From Candidatus Omnitrophota bacterium (lineage in GTDB: Bacteria > Hinthialibacterota > Hinthialibacteria > Hinthialibacterales > Hinthialibacteraceae): 38,522 nucleotides of DNA. Below, one piece after another: positions 27,349-34,715 of this stretch. The DNA is taken from contig JAFGTC010000234.1 of assembly GCA_016934335.1 (NCBI GenBank), positions 1-38,522 on the forward strand, in the 5' to 3' direction. The notes beneath the pieces are model-generated. The model worked only from the letters and a program-made list of their open reading frames with translations. It was not told the origin of the DNA and searched no databases. The first letter of the stretch is position 1. Every line of letters starts with the position of its first letter. The translations under genes and the position numbers were made by a program.

Positions 27349-29493
27349 TCAGGACGGCGTTTCTTTCGTTTCCGATTCGTCATCCGTTGTTTCAGAATCC
27401 GTCGATTCCTGCTCTGCAGACGCGGCCTCGTTCGCTGCATCCGATTCTTTGGCTTCTTCCGATTCAGCCGGTTCTTCTTTTATTTCCGGCGCTTCCTGAA
27501 TGGCGGCGCCCGATGAGTCGGCTTCTTTCTCGCCTTTGATGGTGATATAGCCGTGTTTCTCCAGAAAAGTGAACCAGGCGGGAATGCATTCTCGATAACG
27601 GGTGACGTCGAAATGCAGCAGCCGCTGAATTTGCCCGATGGTTCGCTTTCCATCCACCAGCCACCAGGCCAGAATAAAAGGCAGGTTGTTTCGCGGGGAA
27701 GTCTTCACCGGCGTCGACCATTCTTCAAACGGGATGGAATCCAGGGTGATGACGCCCAATGCCTCTCCAATGCGCACGGGGATGCGATCGTCTTCCACGG
27801 GATCGGCCGCCGTTTCCAGTTTGGTGAGGGGGAGATTCATTTCGTCGGCGCGAACATTGGCATGCGCGCGGATGACGTTGCGCGCCGATTTTCCCAACTC
27901 TTCAATGCCGCTGATCAGTTCCGTCACGGTTTCCCAATCTAATTGCTGTTCGACGTCTTCGCCCAATTCGGACAACGAGCGCAGCGCATCGGCTTCGGTT
28001 TGAACGCGAAGATCGAAATGCCTCGACGCATCGCCCAACAATTCATTCAAATCGCTCAGGTTGCGCGCTTCTTTGGCGCGATCCAGGAAGATCTGCAGAT
28101 CGTTTTGAAACCGCTCCTGCGATACGTTGTAATTCCAGACAGCCAAGTCGGGAATGTCGCCGTTGCCGATGCAGGCCATCGTATAGGCCATGGCCAGCGG
28201 GGCGGCGGCCAAATCGATCAAAGAGCGTGAATCAATGGAGTCGATGACATCCGCGCTGCTGTGCCGGCATTCGTCGTCCGTCCCGCCGTACAGCCAATGG
28301 GTGGGAACGCCGATCTGCGGATCGTTGAAAACGATGTCGGAAGATAGCGAAGCGGATGGCGTTTCTAAAAACCGCTGCGGCCGCCAATGCTGCAAATAGA
28401 GATGAAAGATCTTCCACGCGAGCCCGTCGCTGTAATGACGCCGGCAGACAGGGGCGTAACGGTAACTCCATCGGCTCCACGAAATATCGGGGTTGCCCGC
28501 GCCCGATTCCAGGTTGAGAGCGAATAACGTCCGATCGATGACGGGTTTGCGGCTGCGGGCGAAAGCGATGGATCCGTATAGTTTGGGTGAAAATAAAAAT
28601 CGGATGCCGCGCCAGGGTTTGGGCATGACGCCCCCATCGATCTGATTGGCCAGCACCCGCGCCGATTCGAGCATCGCGGCGGTCGTAGACGCATTGAAAT
28701 GAGCGCCCTGTCCGTAAATAGGCGTATTCAGAAGAATCTCTTCTTCGCCCGGGTCGCCGGGAATCAATCCCGAAATGAGCGGCAGCTCTCCCGAATAAAG
28801 CCTCGACTGCACTTTGACGCATAGCGTGACCGTCCCTTCCGAAGCCATCTGGATAATTTCGTCTCCGCATTTCGGCGAGACGGCTAAACAGAGCAGCGGC
28901 GAAGCGTTTTTGCTCGGGCCCCAGCCCCCGGGGATGTCCGAATTGCGAAAAATCCATTGCACCGAGTCTCGATTTTTCGCCGCGGGCGTCCAACTGCTGA
29001 TGACGCCCGCCGCTTCTTGTTTGACGGCCAATTCGCGAATGGCGTCAATTCGGCCGGGCGTATAGATAAACATGCCTTTTACGTTCTGGTTTTCCAACTC
29101 GCCGGGCTCGCCGGACGCCAGGCAAAAAACCGACGCTTCGATTCCCTCCGGCGAGGTGGGCGGCGACCACATCCCGACGCAGTTGGGGCAGTCGCTGCGA
29201 TTCGCCAGGATGCGCTGGGCGGGGGAAACGATTGAAATCTCCGCCGTCTCACAATCCCAGGCCAACGGCATGACGGCGTCGCCGAAGCGCGTTTCGCCAT
29301 CGGCGGGCAGGTCGATTCGATCGACTTCCAAGCCGTAATTCTTCAAACATTCTTCGATATAATCGGCAGTCTCGCGAAAACGCGTGAAATCGAAAAATCG
29401 ATTTTTCTCCCAAATATGCTGCACATGCTCACGTATGGTTTCAGCGGAAATGGAGCGGATGATAGGATCAAAAAGACCGATCACGATTTTCAA
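27349..29493 (-). CDS. M28-peptidase-like protein with degenerate metal sites and C-terminal extension
   Basis: 714 residues. The first 440 follow the layout of M28 aminopeptidases: an N-terminal helix pair (RFRETADYIEECLKNYGLEVDRI), a PA-like inserted domain (about 75-230), then the peptidase core. In the core, the metal-binding [HxD...GANDNASG] region is replaced by LLNTPIYGQGAHFNAST (255-270), with no Asp at the bridging position. Glu329 (ALNLESGAG) and the final His411 (RHSSADVIDSID) are kept. Residues 580-655 look like a winged helix (KRTIGQIQRLLHFDVTRYRECIPAWFTFLEKHGYITIKG). The last 55 residues are a Glu/Ser-rich disordered tail. No signal peptide is visible. The start is uncertain: TTG 29493 is only 2 bases from AAGGAG and GTG 29484 is 11 bases from it; TGA upstream limits the frame. 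Confidence 0.7.
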   Translation of the reverse strand: MKIVIGLFDPIIRSISAETIREHVQHIWEKNRFFDFTRFRETADYIEECLKNYGLEVDRIDLPADGETRFGDAVMPLAWDCETAEISIVSPAQRILANRSDCPNCVGMWSPPTSPEGIEASVFCLASGEPGELENQNVKGMFIYTPGRIDAIRELAVKQEAAGVISSWTPAAKNRDSVQWIFRNSDIPGGWGPSKNASPLLCLAVSPKCGDEIIQMASEGTVTLCVKVQSRLYSGELPLISGLIPGDPGEEEILLNTPIYGQGAHFNASTTAAMLESARVLANQIDGGVMPKPWRGIRFLFSPKLYGSIAFARSRKPVIDRTLFALNLESGAGNPDISWSRWSYRYAPVCRRHYSDGLAWKIFHLYLQHWRPQRFLETPSASLSSDIVFNDPQIGVPTHWLYGGTDDECRHSSADVIDSIDSRSLIDLAAAPLAMAYTMACIGNGDIPDLAVWNYNVSQERFQNDLQIFLDRAKEARNLSDLNELLGDASRHFDLRVQTEADALRSLSELGEDVEQQLDWETVTELISGIEELGKSARNVIRAHANVRADEMNLPLTKLETAADPVEDDRIPVRIGEALGVITLDSIPFEEWSTPVKTSPRNNLPFILAWWLVDGKRTIGQIQRLLHFDVTRYRECIPAWFTFLEKHGYITIKGEKEADSSGAAIQEAPEIKEEPAESEEAKESDAANEAASAEQESTDSETTDDESETKETPS

Positions 29494-29794
29494 TTCTCCT
29501 TGTTGGCGTCATTTGCGGCTTTTAAAATCATCAAACGGAAATACATTATTATCGTTTTTTATAAAGGAGCCAATATCTCTTATTTCTTCATTCGATTGAA
29601 ATTTGGGGAATATTCACGATCTATTCTCTGCATCATCCAGGGAACGGCCTTCATGCTTGTCTAGATTTTTTTGGATTCATAAGCGCGATCTCCATTCTGA
29701 TTGTTCAAATGAAGCAGGAGGTGATAGAATGGGTCAATACTCATGGATTGCATCTATAGTTTATGAAAAGTCATAAAGAATTTCGCGGATGGCT
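29494..29794. other. Intergenic region with a perfectly placed Shine-Dalgarno
   Basis: This 301-base gap separates the divergent end of the M28-like gene from the convergent Gdx gene. It contains the short ORF at 29729-29776 and nothing else I recognise. Confidence 0.55.
29729..29776 (+). CDS. Candidate 15-residue ORF with full-length Shine-Dalgarno
   Basis: AGGAGGTGAT (29716-29725) is a full ten-base complement of the common 16S rRNA 3' end. Its GGAGG core ends 7 bases before this ATG. The ORF encodes MGQYSWIASIVYEKS and stops at TAA 29774-29776. It could be a real small protein, a leader peptide, or the 5' stub of a deleted gene. I see no clear promoter, and the next gene on this strand is far away. 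Confidence 0.3.
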   Translation: MGQYSWIASIVYEKS

Positions 29795-30115
29795 TTAATG
29801 AGGCGATGCGATATTCAAACCTATAATCCCGGCGACTATCAATCCAATGCAAATTAATCTTGATATATCAAGCGGCTCTTTGAAGAAAACAATCCCTAAA
29901 ATCACAGTGCCGACAGTTCCTATGCCGGTCCAGATCGCATAGGAAGTTCCTAAGGGCAGGTTTTTTAAAGCTAACGATAAAAAATAGAAACTTGCAATCA
30001 TTCCAACTATGGTAATTACGCTTGGAATGATTGCAGTGAATCCTTGCGAATATTTCAAGCCCAAAGCCCAGCCTGTTTCAAAGATTCCTGCCAATATTAA
30101 AAAGAGCCAGTGCAT
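29795..30115 (-). CDS. Small multidrug resistance family exporter, Gdx (guanidinium) type
   Basis: 106 residues with four TM helices, the usual SMR size. Numbered from ATG 30115 (GAGG 6 bases upstream), the residues reported as functional in Gdx-Clo are all at matching positions: Glu13, Trp16, Ser42, Tyr59 and Trp62. The GLKYSQGFT and WTGIGTVGTVILG segments are also typical of the SugE/Gdx branch rather than EmrE/QacC. The family works as a dual-topology dimer exchanging protons for guanidinium. The open frame extends to 30133, adding six residues (MIGEEF) that contain the Shine-Dalgarno sequence, so the shorter start is preferred. A perfect consensus promoter and a leader of about 170 bases precede it. 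Confidence 0.88.
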   Translation of the reverse strand: MHWLFLILAGIFETGWALGLKYSQGFTAIIPSVITIVGMIASFYFLSLALKNLPLGTSYAIWTGIGTVGTVILGIVFFKEPLDISRLICIGLIVAGIIGLNIASPH

Positions 30116-30288
30116 AAATTCCTCACCTATCATGCTGGAGAAAAAAAGTCCAAAGGAGGATATAGCAAAATACTTCCCCGGCTTTTTGCCTTCCGTACAT
30201 TTAGAAGCGCCGTGCGATTTATCAAGGGCGGGGCCAACGCCGCTGCTACAGAATTTATCTATCGATTTGGTTATTAATTTATATTCCC
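30116..30288 (-). promoter_or_regulatory. Long structured leader of the Gdx gene, candidate riboswitch
   Basis: Transcription from the promoter at 30295-30322 would give a 5' UTR of about 170 bases. On the minus strand, 30196-30173 reads ACGGAAGG-CAAAAA-GCCGGGGAAG, resembling the 3' half of the guanidine-I (ykkC) aptamer as I remember it. Further on, AAAGCCGGGG (30185-30176) can pair imperfectly with CCTCCTTTGGAC (30159-30148), just before seven U (30147-30141), like an attenuator that competes with the aptamer-like part. Against this, I do not see the strongly conserved GGTCCGAGAG element of guanidine-I. Class is therefore unresolved. Confidence 0.35.
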
Positions 30289-30294
30289 GAAATT

Positions 30295-30322
30295 ATTATA
30301 TCCATAAGCGCACTATTGTCAA
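30295..30322 (-). promoter_or_regulatory. Perfect consensus sigma-70 promoter of the Gdx gene
   Basis: On the minus strand, TTGACA (30322-30317), a 16-base spacer and TATAAT (30300-30295). Both hexamers are exact. The -35 overlaps the dnaG stop codon. Confidence 0.75.
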
Positions 30323-32142
30323 TTCGCCGATTCTCGCTCTGTCAAGAGGATTTTATTGAAAGCCTCCAGGGCTTTTTGGGGATCGGCTTCGGCTTGTTTC
30401 ATAATCGAGCGGCGCCGCTGCTTTTCTTGTATGGTTTTCAGGGCGCCGGCGAGGTCGCGCCATAGTTTTTGCAGATCGTCGGCGTTGTTCGGCAGCGGCT
30501 CCGACTCTGTGACAGACAGAAAGGGCGCCGCATCGTCGTTGGCGGGAAAGAATTCTGCGAGGCGCGCCGCCTGTCCGCCTTGGGGATTTTCCCCCGTAAA
30601 TTCCATCAATCGGCTGATGAGCGCGTCGAGCCGCGAGTTTTCGTTCACCAACGGCATCAATTCTTTCATTTCGCTGATTTGCTGAGTTGAAAACAAGGTT
30701 GAGGCTTGCTTGGAAGACACATTTTCCACGCTTAAAAGCCCCTTTTGCAGCGCCAGCAAACGGATAAGCGGCTCTTTCAAGTGGGCGTACGGATCGTTTT
30801 TTTTCAAAGTCGGCGCCGACTGTTTTTCATCCTGGGGTGCGGAATAAGTCTGATATTTCCCGGTTTTTAATTTTTGCGCGATCGTGCTTTCCACAACGGA
30901 TATTTCCTGATTATCCAGATGCTTGGCCAGGCGGGCGATGCAGTCTTTCTTCAGCATCGGATCTTGAATCCGGGCGAAAAGCGGCATGACCGATTCGACA
31001 ATCTCCAATTTCCCCTGCATCGTTTTCGCATCGTGATGGATGGAGGATTGCTCTGCATAAAATTCGAAGCCGTCCATGGAATCGTCCAGGAATTTCTGCA
31101 TGGCCTCCGCGCCGTATTGTTTGATATAATCGTCGGGATCCATCCCTTCCGGCAGGAGAGCGGCGCGAACCGTATGCCCGCTCTCCAAAAACAGTTCCAC
31201 GCTGCGCATCGCCGCTCGGATTCCCGCGGAATCCCCGTCGTAGAGGACTGTATAGTTTTTAGTGTAGCGCCGCAAAATTTGAATATGATCCAACGTCAAT
31301 GAGGTTCCCAGCGACGCGACGGTTTGCTGAAATCCTCGCATATGCAGAGAAATCGCGTCCATATATCCCTCGACCAAAACGGCGCCCCGTTCTTTGAGAA
31401 CGTCCTTCGCCTTGTCGAGAAGATAAAGAACCTTCGATTTGTTGAAGAGCGGCGTATCGTTGCTGTTCAGATATTTCGCGTGGTCGTTGGGATCCAGGCT
31501 GCGCCCGCCGAACGCGATCACGCGCCCCAACGTATTGCGTATCGGGAACATGATCCGGTTTCGGAAGCGATCGTAATACCCGCTGCCGTCTTTGCGGGGG
31601 ATGATCAGGCCGAGCTCCTCCAACACTTTTTCGGGGATTTTCCGTTTTCGGAATTCGACCAGAAGGCCGTCCCATTCGTTGGGAGCGAAACCCAGTCCGA
31701 ATTGCTGGATATGCTCGGGGCGGACTTCGCGCGATTGCAGATAATTCAAAGCGTTTTGATTGTTTTGCAGCCGCTTGACGAAAAACAGGGCGGCCTGATC
31801 CATCAGCTGATAGCGGTCAATCTCGTCCCGGCTTCGTCTGGCGCCGGAGGGAGGATCCAAGCGAATGCCCAATTGAGCGGCCAAGTGGCGGCGGGCTTCG
31901 CCATATGTTAGATTTTCCACCCCCATGACGAAATCGATGACATTTCCCCCTTTTCCGCATCCGAAGCAGTGAAAAAATCCCCGCTCCGCATTCACCGAAA
32001 AAGACGGCGTTTTCTCTTTATGAAACGGACAAAGACCGACGAAGCGTCCGCTGCGGTTTTGCAGCCGGACGTATTTTCCGATCACTTCGACAATATCCGC
32101 TTGATCCAGTATCTGTTGTTTCACCCGGTCGACGTCCGCCAT
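30319..32142 (-). CDS. dnaG: DNA primase
   Basis: 607 residues. The CHC2 zinc ribbon is at the N-terminus (Cys38, His41, Cys59, Cys62 in CPFHKEKTPSF and HCFGCGKGG). The RNA-polymerase domain contains FPIRNTLGRVIAFGGRSL (199-215). The Toprim domain has Glu258 (VEGYMD) and Asp302/Asp304 (YDGDSAG), the Mg-binding acidic triad. A DnaB-interacting helical C-terminus follows, from about 440. It synthesises RNA primers at the replication fork. GGAGG lies 7 bases before ATG 32142. The usual macromolecular-synthesis neighbours rpsU and rpoD are absent here: downstream on the same strand is only the Gdx gene with its own promoter. Confidence 0.97.
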   Translation of the reverse strand: MADVDRVKQQILDQADIVEVIGKYVRLQNRSGRFVGLCPFHKEKTPSFSVNAERGFFHCFGCGKGGNVIDFVMGVENLTYGEARRHLAAQLGIRLDPPSGARRSRDEIDRYQLMDQAALFFVKRLQNNQNALNYLQSREVRPEHIQQFGLGFAPNEWDGLLVEFRKRKIPEKVLEELGLIIPRKDGSGYYDRFRNRIMFPIRNTLGRVIAFGGRSLDPNDHAKYLNSNDTPLFNKSKVLYLLDKAKDVLKERGAVLVEGYMDAISLHMRGFQQTVASLGTSLTLDHIQILRRYTKNYTVLYDGDSAGIRAAMRSVELFLESGHTVRAALLPEGMDPDDYIKQYGAEAMQKFLDDSMDGFEFYAEQSSIHHDAKTMQGKLEIVESVMPLFARIQDPMLKKDCIARLAKHLDNQEISVVESTIAQKLKTGKYQTYSAPQDEKQSAPTLKKNDPYAHLKEPLIRLLALQKGLLSVENVSSKQASTLFSTQQISEMKELMPLVNENSRLDALISRLMEFTGENPQGGQAARLAEFFPANDDAAPFLSVTESEPLPNNADDLQKLWRDLAGALKTIQEKQRRRSIMKQAEADPQKALEAFNKILLTERESAN

Positions 32143-32303
32143 CCCTCGCCTCCAAGAATTTCTTCCATATATTTCATTTTAATGCTATTCAATTTTCTCT
32201 CATACCGATCCGGATATGACTCTGCAGTCCCGAATGGGCGCGGATCAGTTACAATATAGAATACAAGACATCATGGTAAATTAGGAAATGGAGCATTACA
32301 TCA

Positions 32304-33275
32304 ATGTCATCCCGTATAAAGCAAAATTGTTTTTGTCGAATTTTATTGAATTTCTTATTTTTTACGGCTTTCGGCCTCCACTGCGTCGCCGATGGATCGA
32401 TTCTGGATTCTTCCGATTTCAATGACATTGCCGGGCCTGTCAAATCCGTCCGGTTTGAAGAATCCTGGTATGTCAATCAGGATGGGAAGCGCGCGCCTGA
32501 CGAACGACATCTGTCTTCTGTCTGCACATTCACTCCTGAGGGAGATTTAAAAGAGCGCATTTTCTATGACGCCGAAGGGAATATTAAAGATCGCTGGATT
32601 CATGAATTTGACGACCGGCGGCGCATCACCACCGAAGCGAAGTATACAACCGGCGGCCAACTTATTACGAAGGTTGAGTACGTTTACAAAGAAGGAAAAC
32701 GCTCGGAAAAATTGATATATCGGTATGACGGATCGTTGGAAAAACGACTCAAATATAAATACAACGAAAAAGGTCAATTGATCGAGGCGGATATGTTTTC
32801 TCCCGACCAATTTAAACGAAAAACGCTCTATTCGTACGATGACAGAGGGAATCGAACATCGTTCGCCGATTATAACGCCGATAGTGATTTGGAGGTTAAA
32901 GAAGAATTTTACTTCAATGAAAAGGGCAAGTTGATTCAGTCGGCTGTTTTTAACAACGAAAACGAACTCATGGCCACGATGACGTATTTTTACGACGACC
33001 GGGGGCGCAGAACCGAAGTCATGGCGCATATCAAGGGCGGGCGTCTCGAAATGCGCCGCTTGTACGAACATAATGATCGCGGCAGCGTTACAGGATTGAC
33101 CTCGTACGGCCGCGATGGAAAGTTCTTCGACCGAGAAGTCTATTCCTATGAATATGATCGATATGGCAATTGGATCGTAAAGCATGAATCAACGGCTCGT
33201 CCGGATACGGAATATCAACTTCCCATTCGAATTGTGTATCGGACGATATCTTATTTTGACGATCCTTCCGAATAG
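32304..33275 (+). CDS. Exported protein of short YD/RHS-like repeats
   Basis: 323 residues. The first about 29 form a signal peptide (basic MSSRIKQ, hydrophobic RILLNFLFFTAFGL, possible cut near HCVA-DG). The rest is built of about nine units of roughly 20-25 residues alternating Y-x-YDDRGNRT and NEKGKLIQSAVFN patterns, much like RHS/YD beta-strand repeats, ending with YEYDRYGNWIVKHES. It lacks the DPxGR-type cleavage motif and toxin domain of full Rhs proteins, so it is probably a small periplasmic or surface beta-repeat protein. A GGAG sits about 11 bases before the ATG. It is divergent from dnaG. Function unknown. Confidence 0.75.
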   Translation: MSSRIKQNCFCRILLNFLFFTAFGLHCVADGSILDSSDFNDIAGPVKSVRFEESWYVNQDGKRAPDERHLSSVCTFTPEGDLKERIFYDAEGNIKDRWIHEFDDRRRITTEAKYTTGGQLITKVEYVYKEGKRSEKLIYRYDGSLEKRLKYKYNEKGQLIEADMFSPDQFKRKTLYSYDDRGNRTSFADYNADSDLEVKEEFYFNEKGKLIQSAVFNNENELMATMTYFYDDRGRRTEVMAHIKGGRLEMRRLYEHNDRGSVTGLTSYGRDGKFFDREVYSYEYDRYGNWIVKHESTARPDTEYQLPIRIVYRTISYFDDPSE

Positions 33276-33323
33276 ATGGGGTGATGCAAAAAAAGGCTGA
33301 AATCCCATGGCGCGTATGAAAAT

Positions 33324-33342
33324 TTGAGTACAATGTACTCAA
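33324..33342. promoter_or_regulatory. Perfect palindrome, candidate operator upstream of tpx
   Basis: TTGAGTACA-A-TGTACTCAA: two exact 9-base arms around one central A, 74 bases before the tpx start codon. The size and single-base centre are those of a dimeric repressor site; it also contains a TACAAT hexamer (33329-33334). The regulator is not identifiable from this window. Confidence 0.5.
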
Positions 33343-33415
33343 CATGCCACAAGATGGGATATCGAAAGGCGTTTTTTCTTATCGCCCTATTTTTTCTACA
33401 ATAGAGGAGAGATCT

Positions 33416-33925
33416 ATGGAACGTACGGGTGTCATTACGTTTAAGGGAAATCCGATGACGTTAATCGGACCGGAATTGAATGTCGGCGACGCCGCACCGG
33501 ACTTCACTGTAGTGGATAATGGACTTCAGCCGGTGAAATTATCGGATTTCAAAGGCCAGGTTGTCATTATTTCCGCCGTCCCCTCGCTGGATACGCCGGT
33601 CTGTGAGATGCAGACCAAGAATTTTAACGAAAAAGCCGCTTCGCTGAACGCCAAGGTTTTAACAATCAGCCTCGACCTGCCCTTCGCGCAGAAACGATTC
33701 TGCAGTTCCTTCAATATCGAAAACGTGGCGGTTTTATCCGATTACAAGGATCGTTCTTTTGCACAGGCGTTCGGGCTTTTGATCAAAGAACTGGCGCTGA
33801 TTACGCGGTCGGTTTTTGTGGTAGATAAACAAGGCGCGATCGCCTATCAAGAAATCGTCAAGGAAGTGACCGAACAGCCCAATTACGACAAGATCATCGA
33901 AGCAGCGAAGCAAGCCGGCGCGTAA
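33416..33925 (+). CDS. tpx: Thiol peroxidase, Tpx family (2-Cys peroxiredoxin)
   Basis: 169 residues from ATG 33416, which has AGGAGA 5-6 bases upstream; the open frame extends to 33344 but the extra 24 residues are unlike the family. Family marks are TFKGNPMTLIGPELNVGDAAPDF at the N-terminus, the peroxidatic Cys63 in PSLDTPVCEMQT and the resolving Cys96 in KRFCSSF, at nearly the E. coli positions 61 and 95. RSVFVVDKQGAIAY follows. It reduces hydrogen peroxide and alkyl hydroperoxides with thioredoxin. In Gram-negative bacteria Tpx is often periplasmic or cytoplasmic; no signal peptide is visible here. It is monocistronic: a palindromic operator candidate lies upstream and a strong terminator downstream. 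Confidence 0.95.
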   Translation: MERTGVITFKGNPMTLIGPELNVGDAAPDFTVVDNGLQPVKLSDFKGQVVIISAVPSLDTPVCEMQTKNFNEKAASLNAKVLTISLDLPFAQKRFCSSFNIENVAVLSDYKDRSFAQAFGLLIKELALITRSVFVVDKQGAIAYQEIVKEVTEQPNYDKIIEAAKQAGA

Positions 33926-33957
33926 TGACTAATTGAGCGCAAAATTATGAAAAACTG

Positions 33958-33998
33958 ACGGGTGCGTTACAAGCGCCCGTTTTTTTTGTTTTTTTTTC
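33958..33998 (+). terminator. Rho-independent terminator of tpx
   Basis: An 8-bp stem (33958-33965 with 33973-33980, one G-U) and a 7-base loop lead into two T-runs of about eight. Confidence 0.88.
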
Positions 33999-34093
33999 AG
34001 TAAAGGGAACTTAGCAGTATGTCGAGATTCTTTTTTGTGGTTTAAATACACGTTGACATTCCATACCCATTCTTATCAGACAGGAGAACGATC

Positions 34094-34675
34094 ATGGATA
34101 TGGCGAACATCGCTTCCATGGATATTTATGGCGTCCCTCTGCTCCCGTTCTTCATCTTTTTTGCGAGAATTTTCGATGTCAGCATCGGAACGCTGCGTAT
34201 TATATTTGTATCGCGAGGGCTGCGATATACGGCGCCGATACTTGGCTTTTTCGAAGTCATCATATGGCTGTTGGCTGTAAGCCATGTCGTGCGGAATGTC
34301 AATTCCCCCATCTTAATCGTCTCTTATGGATTGGGGTACGCGACTGGCAATTATATCGGAATGCTGATCGAGAGCCGCCTGCGCCTAGGCCTGGTCATCC
34401 TGCGCATTATCACACGAAAAGACGCCACTAAGATTGTAAAATTCCTTCGATCCGAGCGGCATCTTGTCACCAAGATCGAAGCGGAAGGATTGCACGGCAG
34501 AGTGCATGTGATCTTTATGGTGTTGAAGCGAAAGGCGCTCGCCAATATTCTCAAAACATTGAAGGAATATCATCCGCACGCCTACTTCAGCGTCGAAGAC
34601 GTTCGCGAAGTCCACGAAGGCCTCTTATCGAGCAACGGCAATCTAAAAGTCATTAATCCTATGCATCGTAAATAA
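34094..34675 (+). CDS. UPF0316 / DUF2179 membrane protein
   Basis: 193 residues. Three N-terminal TM helices (about 15-35, 47-68, 73-95) include FFARIFDVSIGTLRIIFVSRG, GFFEVIIWLLAVSHV and LGYATGNYIGMLIESRL, the hallmark segments of the UPF0316/DUF5698 family. A cytoplasmic DUF2179 domain (about 105-180) follows. AGGAG lies 7 bases before the ATG. Its role is unknown in the family; DUF2179 is also found in YitT-type transporters, where it is thought to sense a ligand. The gene stands alone between tpx and the convergent DUF115 copy 2. A TTGACA hexamer at 34053 has no convincing -10 partner. Confidence 0.88.
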   Translation: MDMANIASMDIYGVPLLPFFIFFARIFDVSIGTLRIIFVSRGLRYTAPILGFFEVIIWLLAVSHVVRNVNSPILIVSYGLGYATGNYIGMLIESRLRLGLVILRIITRKDATKIVKFLRSERHLVTKIEAEGLHGRVHVIFMVLKRKALANILKTLKEYHPHAYFSVEDVREVHEGLLSSNGNLKVINPMHRK

Positions 34676-34715
34676 ACATCCCGGCTCGGAATTCACGCCG
34701 GGGCGAGCGGCCGGC

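Noticed and set aside
34680..34702. CCCGGC/GCCGGG hairpin between the UPF0316 and DUF115 genes
   Set aside because: A 6-bp GC stem without a T-run on either strand, so not counted as a terminator.
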